A stretch of 64,000 nucleotides of DNA from Podarcis raffonei. Its lineage: Eukaryota; Chordata; Lepidosauria; Squamata; Lacertidae. Shown here piece after piece: positions 36,201-48,200 of the stretch (position 1 is its first letter; each line of letters starts with the position of its first letter). The notes beneath the pieces were generated by a model. The model made no database searches, was not told the DNA's origin, and saw only the letters and a list, made by a program, of their open reading frames with translations. The stretch is taken from the NCBI RefSeq assembly GCF_027172205.1, contig NC_070605.1, positions 25,476,304 to 25,540,303 of the forward strand. Reading direction: 5' to 3'. Made by a program: the position numbers and the translations under genes.

Positions 36201-39200
36201 CCTGCTGAAGACCCAGAGTCAAAACCAGGTGAGTCACACATGTACTGTGCTCTTGGGCAATTGCCATTTCTTTCATACTCCATGGCCCAGTTCAGATGAC
36301 TGTATCTGGCAGTAATATGCCGAGCTATGAATTAGCCTTGTGCCTGCATCACAACCCTTTCCCTTTATTGGTTATGCAATTAAGCCCAGATTCAGGTCCT
36401 TTCGCCAACCCTGATTGTAGCACAGGTTACCAGGTAGAGGTTCAGTAACCAAAATAAAGCCAACAATGCAGTTTTAAAATGGACTTCAGTTACTATTGCT
36501 GGCATGGTCTTGGTCTATTTTTATTTAGCCTAGTAGGATTACATACATCCAGTAACAGATTCAACATACTAAAAATAAATTTAATCTCATATGGAATAGT
36601 GACCACTGGCAGCACTCGGGAATCAATTTAGTACACTTTATTAAACTCAAATACCTAACTGATATCTACATTCTACCACTGTAAGTTACCTATGCTTGTC
36701 CTGCAAGTAAGCCTTTACTTACAAAAGAAGCCTAATCACCAATTTGTTAAGCCAAGCCCCACAGACTAGCATCACCTATCAGCATTTGTTTTGAGAGCAG
36801 GAAGGAACAATGAACAGGTAATTGGGTGGACAATGCTTACATATAAATGCAGAGTAAATACGTACAAACATTTCTAGTGAATATACTTCTATGGCTTCAA
36901 CACAGCCTAATTCAAAGCCACTGAATAGCTAAAAATTTGCTCCTGTAAAATGTAATCTTATACAGGGTGAGTCTTTTAAAAGAGAACATGTGTACTCTGT
37001 ATCCACAGGGCCTCTTTTAAAGGACTCACCCTGTATTTACCAAGCACAACATCCTATCATCATCAACAAACTGAACGCACTAAATTCAGGTAGGTAGCCG
37101 TGTTGGTCTGACGCAGTTGAAATATATTTAAAAAATTAAAAATTGTCCAGTAGCACCTTAGAGACCAAGTTTGTTCTTGGTATAAGCATTTGTGTGCATG
37201 CACACTTCTTCAGATACCAACAAAATTAGTTGGTCTCTAAGGTGCTACTGGACAATTTTTTTTTTGAATGCACTAAATTGGTCTGCTGATTATTGGGAGT
37301 AATTCATGCTTTATATTGTGGAGGGAAAGGAAAGATGCAACAGAATTACACATTAGCTAAAATATTTGAGGGGTGGGTGGGTTTCTTCTCAAAATAAAAA
37401 AACTATCACCACTAAACTGGGGTGTCTGTAATAGAAGTTTCTCCTTCTGTATAAAAGGATCAAACCATGTTTCAAAATGTCAGCTGTAGAATAAAGGGTC
37501 CTAAATTTTGATCAAAAGGTTCTCAAGAAGAATGAGTGAGAACAAGTTGGATTAGATAAAAGGCACATTCAAACACCATGTTTATAAATAAACAAAGGGA
37601 GTGGGTGAAAATGTATAAAAGCAAGACAATAGCATTGAACTTCCAAATTATACAAAGAACAATTTTATCTGATCATGGAATAAAATAAATAACTAAACTA
37701 GGGTTATTAGTTACCGTATTTTTCGCCCTATAGGACGCACTTTTTCCCCTCCAAAAATGAAGGGGAAATGTGTGTGCGTCCTATGGGGCGAATGCAGGCT
37801 TTCGCTGAAGCCTGGAGAGCGAGAGGGGTCGGTGCGCACCGACCCCTCTCGCTCTCCAGGCTTCAGCGAAAGCCCCACCGCCAGCCCCACAAGCTCGGGG
37901 GACAGTGGGGAGGCGCAGCGCGCCTTTCCCGCTGTCCCCCGACTTGGTTAGAAGGCTGGCGGGGGGGAGAAGCCTGCTCCTCCCCGTCGCCAGCCCCGCA
38001 AACTCGGGGGACAGCGGGAGGCGCAGCGCGCCTTTCCCGCTGTCCCCCGACTTGGTTAGAAGGCTGGTGGAGGGCTTCCCCCTCCTCCAGCCCCGCAAGC
38101 TCCCAGAGTCATGCCAAAGCTGCACGCAGCTTCAGCATCGCTCTGGGTCCCGTTCTGGGGGCTGGCGTCGGGGAAGCTCGGGCTTCCCCCGCCCCAGCCC
38201 CGTGCCTGGGGGGGGAAAAATAATTTCCCCCCCTTTATTTCCCCCTCCCAAAATCTAGGTGCGTCCTATGGGCCGGTGCGTCCTATAGGGCGAAAAATAC
38301 GGTATCTTGTATGTTACCTTGTACATAGCAGTATGCCAGAATGATGGAGCAAATTTCTTTTTCACTGCTCTAAAAGGTGGGACATGAACTAGGATCTACA
38401 AGTTACACAGAAGTGGATTTTGATGAAATAGCCTACCAGAACCTTAGGATCCTCTTCATCCCTTGCTCCAGGTGCTTCATCAAGGCAAGCGGCTACACAG
38501 AGTTGCTTTTTGGTACACAATATCCAGAGAGGCTTGACTGATGCCTCCTATGCAATCTTTCTGGCATGACGTAAAGAGCTTTTTATTCATGTTTTAAATA
38601 TGGGCTGTAAACTGGTTTAAGCTGTCTGTGACAAGGACTTTTTTGCTGTATTTTATTGTTGATTTAAACCAGTGTTTCGCAAACATGGGTCTCCAACTAT
38701 TTTTGGACTACAGTTTCCATCATCCCTGACCACTGGTCCTGCTATCTAGGGACGATGGGAGTTTCAGTCCAAAAACAGCTGGAGACCCAAGTTTGGGAAA
38801 CACTGGTTTAAGCTATTAAATTGTTTTTTTGAAATTCTGTGTTGTTGTAAGTCAGGGGCTACTGATAAGCACCTATATAAATGTAATGAATAATAGTAAA
38901 TAATCATAAGGCCATTAAGATATTGCAAGGTATAAATTCCTCATGCAGAAATATGCCAACAGGTACAAAAAGCTGATTAATAGTAATGTACCCTAAAACA
39001 CTTGCAGCAATTCTTTAACCATCATCAAAAAGATCTACAAATTAGAAGTCATATTCAAATATAGGTAGGAATTTTTATAGAGAAAAAACAACAACCAACC
39101 ATGCATCTTTGCTATGAACTGCAAGAGCTGTTCCGAAATCTAATGCCACTTCCAACAGAAGTGATTACACCCTGTACAACCTACAATGTCTGAGGCACAA

Positions 39201-42200
39201 AACTGGCGAAGTGATACCATAAGGAATACAAGCCTACCCTTCACAAAGACTGTGTGCATTGTTCTTGCCAACAATATCTCTCATACACAAACATACGCGC
39301 GCACACACACACTGCATTTTTGTGAGTTTTTAATCTATTCAGAAGTTGTATGCATGGAGAATGTCTGTTTACAAGGAACTGGTGAAGCATTCTCTCCCTA
39401 GACTTAGGCTATTACGTTTGGATACTGACTCCCAAATTTGTGCTCCCATTAAATTTTAGTGGGATTTGTATTTTGTGCAGGATATATTTTCCAGTGGATT
39501 ATGCCCTACATCTTTTGATCTCTTCCAACTGAACCTGAATTCAGGCCAATGGCACTGTTCTGAAAGTCTTGGCATCTTTTTACCCACCCTGAATCATCTG
39601 GACTCCACACACAAATATTTGATACTGAATAATTTCTGACAGGCTTAAAGGTTTATTTTGGGAATTCAAGAGATTGGCTGGCTGCTTATTTCTAGGAATG
39701 AACTAAGAACATTCCAAATTATCTAGAAGTGACCATTTTAAATGTCTTCCCTTCAGCAATATCAAGTTAAATCACACTCTTTTATTATGTACTGTAAATG
39801 TTTTTGTTCCCTGCCCAGTATGCAAACATACTAGGGACCTATTCCACTTTTATTTATTTTATTTCCACTTTTATTAAATTTCATACTCAAATGCAGCTTG
39901 TTTGTGTAATGATCTGACCACCACACTGCCAACTTCAGCTGGTTTACAAACCAACTTATTGACTTGAGACAAGATGGATCATACAACTTTGAGTCATTTT
40001 GTAGTCCACATGCTATTTGTATTGCAAAAGTATTGTGCTTCTTGAACAAACATCTATCTGACTTTTAGAAGATATCTGAAGGCAGCTCTGTACAGGGAGG
40101 TTTTTAATGTTTGAGGTTCTTTGTGTTTAAATATTTTGTTGGAAGCTGCCCAGTGTGGCTGGGGCAACTCAGTCAGATGGGCAGGACATAATTAATAAGA
40201 TTAGTAGTAGTAGTAGTAATAATAATAGTAGTAGTAGAAACAAGTTCTCAATTTCAAAACAACTTCCCCAGTTTCCATACATGGTCCACTTAAGTTCCTC
40301 AGAGTTGTTTTGAAGGCTACTAGGATATAAAAAAACTTATTAAATGCTGCTTAATAATGAAGACACAGCAGGAAAATACCAGTCTAGAGTATAGGAAATG
40401 AATCAGACACAAAGGAGATACCACACTTAGTATCCTGTCTAACGTAAACCCAGATGTTTCCTATTCTGCTAGAAACTGTACTGCCAATAACACACCTCCT
40501 CAAACTCAAACTGCTTGACTGACCAGCCTCTGCTTTTCAAGTATCTCCCACCTCCCTTCCTAGCCTTTCAACAGCTTTCTTCCTTTAGAGGCTGGGCTGG
40601 ATTGACAATGAATGGAAGCCAGCACAATGACTTCCAGTAGCAGTGGGGTTGCCCCCACCCTCCTGCACTTGTGGGAGGTCAGGGGGAAAACTCCAGAAAG
40701 AGTGCCTGGGGAAAGAGAGGTGAGATCGTTCTGTCTGGCAAGTTCATAGAATCATAGAGTTGGAAGAGACCACAAGGGCCATCGAGTCCAACCCCCTGCC
40801 AAGCAGGAAACACCATCAGAGCACTCCTGACATATGGTTGTCAAGCCTCTGCTTAAAGACCTCCAAAGAAGGAGACTCCACCGCACTCCTTGGCAGCAAA
40901 TTCCACTGTCGAACAGCTCTTACTGTCAGGAAGTTCTTCCTAATGTTTAGGTGGAATCTTCTTTCTTGTAGCTTGGATCCATTGCTCCGTGTCTGCTTCT
41001 CTGGAGCAGCAGAAAACAACCTTTCTCCCTCCTCTATGTGACATCCTTTTATATATTTGAACATGGCTATCATATCACCCCTTAACCTCCTCTTCTCCAG
41101 GCTAAACATGCCCAGCTCCCTTAGCCGTTCCTCATAAGGCATCGTTTCCAGGCCTTTGACCATTTTGGTTGCCCTCCTCTGGACACGTTCCAGTTTGTCA
41201 GTGTCCTTCTTGAACTGTGGTGCCCAGAACTGGACACAGTACTCCAGGTGAGGTCTGACCAGAGCAGAATACAGTGGCACTATTACTTCCCTTGATCTAG
41301 ATGCTATACTCCTATTGATGCAGCCCAGAATTGCATTGGCTTTTTTAGCTGTCACACTGTTGGCTCATGTCAAGTTTGTGGTCAACCAAGACTCCTAGAT
41401 CCTTTTCACATGTACTGCTCTCAAGCCAGGTGTCACCCATCTTGTATTTGTGCCTCTCATTTTTTTTGCCCAAGTGCAATACTTTACATTTCTCCCTGTT
41501 AAAATTCATCTTGTTTGTTTTGGCCCAGTTCTCTAATCTGTCAAGGTCGTTTTGAAGTATGATCCTGTCCTCTGGGGTGTTAGCCACCCCTCCCAGTTTG
41601 GTGCCATCTGCAAATTTGATCGGGATGCCCTTGAGTCCATCATCCAAGTCGTTGATAAAGATGTTGAATAAGACCGGGCCCAAGACAGAACCCTGTGGCA
41701 CCCCACTAGTCACTCTTCTCCAGGACGAAGAGGAACCATTGATGAGCACCCTTTGGGTTCGGTCAGTCAGCCAGTTACAAATCCACTGAGTGGTAGCATA
41801 GTCAAGACCGCATTTTACCAGCTTCTTTGCAAGAATATCATGGGGCACCTTGTCAAATTGAAATGCTTGAGCAGACAGAATTATTGCCATAGCGCTATGT
41901 CGAATCCCTCTCATCCTCCGCATTTCATACACAAATAATGCATGCAAAAAGAACAATGTTCAATCTTCGTACCAATGTTTTTTTCCTGCAACACAGCTGG
42001 GACACCATTATAAACCTGAGAACACTGGCAACCCAACTCAAGCATAGTACTCTCTGCACCAGTAAAGGCAGCTTTCCTGAAACGAAATGGCATGTAAACT
42101 GTACCCTTGACCATTGTCAGGACAGCTGCCTGGAAGGAAGAACACCAGACATATTACGCCTGCTGTCTGCCACACCCAGGCAAAGCGCTGCTGATTCTGC

Positions 42201-45200
42201 ATTGCATCAGGTGACCATGTGAGCCAATGATACTTCACCAGGAACTATAAATCTCTAGTACTTTCTCTTGCTGCTCTTTTGCTAAGCAACTTGCCTTCTT
42301 AACAAAGATTAACCTAGCTCCCTGTGTACTCACTGAGGTGCCCACCAGTGCACCTTCCCTCGGCCACTGATTTTGGTTTTTTGCCTTCACATGCTGCTTT
42401 GACTATGTCTCTGTCCACCATCACCAGGAACTGTCTTGCTCACTTGTCAGCCTTGACGATCAACACTGTGTTCTGTAGGAATGCGCTGAGACATTCCCAC
42501 CCAAACACAAATGTGATAGTCCAGTAAGAAGAATTAGGGTGCTACACTGAGATCCTAAGTAGTCTTCTCTGGCAGTGTTTCAATTAATTCAAAGAGGCAT
42601 GTAGCCTGATCTCATATGTTTACTCAGAAGTAAGTCACAGTGAAGCATGTATAGAATTAGAGCCTCAGTTACCTCTAAGAAAATTTGATTAGGCCTACGG
42701 TCATTACTGTCCATTTCATTTAACTAACAGCATATGAAAGAACTGTGTGCGAACTATTGTAGCATTACACAATGTACAAGCTACCAATAAAAAGGAAAAT
42801 ACAAGCCACAAAAACAAGCACATATTTTTACTTTAGTAATTCTCCTGACAGGCAAAGGAAAGAATATACCGTATTTTTCGCACCATAGGGCGCACCCAGT
42901 TTTTAGGGGGGGAAATCAAGAAAAAAATCTCCCCCCCCAGCCCCAAAGTGCAGCGTACAGGCTGCGCACAACCTCTCCCTGCTGGAGGGGTTGCGCGCGG
43001 CTATGGCACAAGCCAAGGCAACAAGTGGGAAGGATCCCGCTCGCTGTTTTGGCTTCCTCTTTAGCCCCACGCAACCTCTCTCTGCCATAGCCCCGTGCAG
43101 CCTCTCCTTGCCTGAGGGGTTGCGCGCAGCTATGGAACAAGCCAAGACAGCGAGCGGGATGGATCCCACTCACTGCTTTAGCTTCCTCTTTAGCCCCGCG
43201 CAATCTCTCCCTGCCAGGAAAGGCTGCATGGGGCTAAAGAAGCCATAGCCCTGTGCAGCCTCTCCCTGCCGGAGGGGTTGCGCGTGGCTATGGCAAAAGC
43301 CTGCATTCGCTCCATAGGACCCACACACATTTCTCCTCAATTTTTGGAGGGGAAAAACTGCGTCCAATGGAGCAAAAAATACGGTAGCTTTTAACATTCC
43401 GAGTCATTACAAATTTCAGAGTAAACTGTCTCCAACCTTCTTTTTGTCCCCTACTGCAAAGTGCCCACATTAATCAGCTTCTGCCTGGGACTCTTACACA
43501 TCACAATAAAATCTAAATGTCAAGTGCTTTATTATAAAGAGTAAAAAAAACCTCATCATAGTGCATGTCACATGCAATGATTTTTGACTGGTAGGAGAAC
43601 AGACGGTCGCCAGGAAGAAAAGCAAAAAGGTTTTCCTGCTCTTGAAGGTCAGTTTTTCCTTTTCAATAACTTCATCTATAATCTCATGCATATATTATCA
43701 CACAGTGTATTAAAACAAGTGGGCACTTTCATTGGGCTAAATATCCCAACCAGCAAGTTATGGACAGAAAAAGAGTTGCCAGAGTATAGTGCAAAGTTCC
43801 CACCTGGTAATGGGAAAGAAAAATCTGCATGGGTAGCGAACTCTGTATCCCTAATGCTAAGTTAGGAGATTGATCTAGCCAAGAGTGTTGGGATGTAGTT
43901 GGTCTCCATTTTCCATCAGCATGGCCAATGGTGAGGGACAGTGGGAGTGCCAAGCAAGTGGCATTGGGAGGACCACCAGTGCCTGGGGCTGATCAAAGTT
44001 GCTGAGCTTTTTCTCCTTGTGGTTCAGCATACTTGCAACTACAGGTATCACTAGTGTGTGTTATATTAGAAAATCAAGAGTACATCAGTTACTTTTTATG
44101 TATTTATTTGTTATATTTAAATACCACCTTTATCTTCCAAGGATCTCAAGATGGTTCCCACCCCCACCCCCATTTCATCCTCCCAACAACCCTGTGGTGT
44201 AGGTTAGGCTAAGTGACTGGCCCATACAATTGGCAGAAATGTCAGATAAGAGTCTTTCAATTCCACCAACTGTGATTCTATCCACAGGTTTGTGGATGTG
44301 GCAGGTTGCCCTCTATTGCTTTCAGAATTTTAATCTGCTTGTTGCAAGCTAACCTGGTGAAGATATTTTCACATTGACAATTTATCCTTAAAATAAATTG
44401 CTGGCGAATAATAATAAAGGGTTGGGCATCTGGGGGAAAATATTTTGGCAATCTCATCCATCACTGAACCTTCTGTGTTTTGACTATATGCGTTTTGGCT
44501 TTAAGGATGATCCCCAGAATGTAATTCCCACGTAAATTGTGAGCTGAGTGTATCATTAATAGTTATCGTTGTTGGAAGCCACCCAGAGTGGCTGGGGAGC
44601 CGAGTCAGATGGTCAGCATATAAATAAGTTATGATGATGATGCCTGTCTATACCAAGCATTTGCAATTTGTAATGGAAATTATCCAAAACTAAACATTTT
44701 ACCTCTCCTTTATCCTCCCTATCTTAATCCAAAACAACTACTCTATTCCGAATTTAAAAATTGAAAGTGTAATGCTGGTGGTCAACAAAATAGGTTTAAA
44801 GACTGACTCAAGGCAAATCTAAAAAAATGTAGTATAAACACTGACAACTGGGAAACACTGGACTGCGAGCGCTCCAGTTGGAGAACAGCCTTTACCAAAG
44901 GTGTCATGGGCTTTGAAGACACTCGAACTCAGGACGCAAGGGAGAAATGTGCTAAGAGGAAGGCACGCTTGGCAAATCCACACCGTGATCAAATCCCGCC
45001 CGGAAACCAATGTCCCCACTGTGGAGGGACATGTGGATCCAGAACTGGCCTCCACAGTCACAGATTCATTGTTAAAACCATGTTTATGGAAGACAATCTT
45101 ACTTGGCTACAGGTGATTGCCAAGAAGAAGAAGAAGAAGAAGAAGAAGAAGAAGAAGAAGAAGAAGAAGAAGAAGAAGAAGAATCTGGGGTGCTAGAGGA

Positions 45201-48200
45201 AGATCACAGACTTAGCAGTCAAAGATTAATCCACCAAAATAAGTGCCACAAGCTACACACACTTGCTTTATGAAGCAGTTGCTAACTTTTTGAGGTTCCC
45301 ATATGCCTGCTAGCTATAACTCCTGAGAATAATTAACTCTTTTTTACTGAAGAAACATATAGCTTACAATTTTGTTTCAATATATTTATGTATTTTGTGC
45401 ATAAATAAAGGCATATATTTATGTATTTATGTGAGATATAAATGGACTAGTTCAGATATAATAATTTAGGACAAACTGTGTTTTAGTAGCCAAGTTATCA
45501 AAACAGGGTTAGATCCTGGTTTGATATTCTAATTTGTAGGAAATGTTTAAGTCATAGTTTCAGGCATTATGGAAAGCATGTGGTTTAAGAAGCAAGGAAA
45601 TCTTTGCTGAAACTTGGCAAAGGGGGTACATGGCTCATTCTAGGTTTGAGATCATAATGTCTGAACCAAGCTTGGACCTTCATGTGGCAATAGACACTGC
45701 ATGTAAGAAAGAACAAAGAACCAGAAAAAATATTCCAAGCCATTGGTTTTGCGAATGTCAATTGTTTGACCTAGAATTAGGGAGTTTTAAAAAGTATGTT
45801 TAAGTCAATCCTTCAGGCATTCTACCAATAAAACCTTCATAGGACAGGGATATAGATGAAGCCTTGATTGCTGAAAACATTATGAATATTAACACATTTC
45901 ACTCTAACATCTTAAGTTTCCTGGATGAGGTTATGTTAAATGCTATATGCATTGTACTGCCGTCATAATAAATTCATAACAAAAGTAACCTAGTCCAACA
46001 TCAGAAAGGATTTCAATAAAATAATCAGATCAGCGGTATCTTTGCTTTATGATACAGTATAGCATATATACCAGCCCTGTTTCAAATAAGGGACATTTAA
46101 TGCATGCCACTTGCCTCACCCTCAGCCAGCCATAACTTCTGCAAAGTGCATACATCTACAGTGGTACCTCTGTTCTTAACCTGAAACTGTTCTTAACCTG
46201 AAGCACCACTTTAGCTAATGGGGCCTCCCGCTGCTGCCACGCCACCGCTGCACAATTTCTGTTCTCATCCTGAAGCAAAGTTCTTAACCCGAGGTACTAT
46301 TTCTGGGATGGCAGAGTCTTTAACCTGAAGCGTTTGTAACCAGAAGCGTCTGTAACCCGAGGTACCATTGTAGTATGCACAAATGCTCTCTATACAATCT
46401 GTACTCTATATTTACAGGCTACAAACTGCACACACTGAGTCTATATACATTAGGCTTATGTATGTGGAGTTTCTGCTTAGAGATGTGGATCAACACAATG
46501 CTAATTCTCCCATTCCCTTGTACCCACTGAAAATCTACAGTGCTTAGGGGTCCTGCAGAACAGTGCAGGATGTGGTACTGGAAGCAGCAGGGAGAGGAGG
46601 AAATCAGAAGAATGCATCCCCCACCCTCAATCTGCAGAATTCCTCCAAGGATGAAAAAGCCTTTTGTGAATGGAAGGAGCCCTTCTGTTCATGGATGGCA
46701 GAACCCTATGTTTTTATTTTGTTTTAAGTTCCAGACTGTGAAACAGGAATATTGAAAACTTTTATATTTTATTTTAAAAAATTAATTCTAGAGGAAAACA
46801 AACCAAGTTTTTTTGTAAATATTCCCATATTACAACACGGAACATTCACATGTTATTATTTATAGGACAAAGAGCTTTAAGGATGGCTAGTGAAGTAACT
46901 CAAAAGTTGAAGAAGAAGAAGAGTGGTCAAGGCTGGAAGCAATCATTTGCTCATTGGAAGGAATACACTCAAATAATCTTAGCTCCTTTACTTTGGATGA
47001 GTTAACAACTCCTTACTTGCAATCACTAAAGCATATCTGCCATTCAGCAAATAAATATGCATGAAGCCTGTTTTCAAAAATCTATCCTTTCATCTCCTTT
47101 AATTAGCCTAATTGAGGGGACAAGTGCTGTTAAAATGAGCAACTTGTATTAAGTGATCTTGAAGAGGCACCCATAATCATTTCATGAACAGCAGAGGTTT
47201 AGACTCATGCTAATGTCTTACCATACAATTGAAATTTATCTCTGAAATCATCATTCTATTTCTCTTTGGGGTGGAGTGTCTTATGCTAAACTACGCTACC
47301 ACCCATAAGGATCAATGATCAGACCCTTCCCAGACTATCTCACCAGGAACCTTGTTCAATGTATGCTTTCAAAAGAGCAATGACAAGAGAGGCACAATGA
47401 AGCACTGCAGGAGTGCTAAAGGACTGCTGTTCCTGCGCGCAAGCTCTCCACTAAAATTTTGTCCAACGAAAGGGACTCACAAGAACATTTTAGCATCAAC
47501 CAAAGCACCATAGGGTCATGGTTAATGGCAGCCTCAAATGAATTAAAAGCAAAAAGCTACAGGGAAGAGTGAAAACCCAAGGATTTTAGCATAGCGCAAT
47601 GTTCAGTAACACTAGCATTTGCCTACTAACAAACACACATCAGTTAAACAGCAAGTCCCACAAAACCTAAAACGTCCAAGATTTTAACACTCGACATGGG
47701 CTTGTTCAAGCTTCAATCCTATGCACAACTTCTGGTGTTTGACACCAAACAGGGGCTTATTTAGGCTACCATCTGAACACAAGGGTGCTTTCAAGGAAAC
47801 GTGCATGGAATAGCATTGCTCCGTCCTAGAAATACCCTGTTGCATTCACAAATCAGAGCTGCAAAGGGTGGATTTCCTCCTTCGCCTCCCTTCAGCGCCA
47901 AGCCTCGAAGGGAAGCCTCTAATCCACTTTAACAACCCGAAGTGCAGAGAGAGAGAGAGAGAGAGAGTGGCGCTTGCCTCTTTCCAGATTCATAAACGCA
48001 GCAGACCACCCAGGACAGACCCTGTGCATATGGCAGTGCCAGATACCAGGGCGAAAAAGAGGCAACAGGTCTCTTTACCCTTTAGCCACGAATAACCGCT
48101 GCTGCTGGGCTGAGCACCTCAGGGCTGCTGCTCAGCAGGGAGGAAGTAACGAGGCAGGCGGTGGCTGATTTGGGGAAGGAGGAAGCACAAGACTTGCCTT

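Noticed and set aside
37768-38258. Overlapping long ORFs on both strands
   Set aside because: They lie inside a GC-rich, palindromic, TA-flanked MITE; open frames follow from composition and tandem structure.
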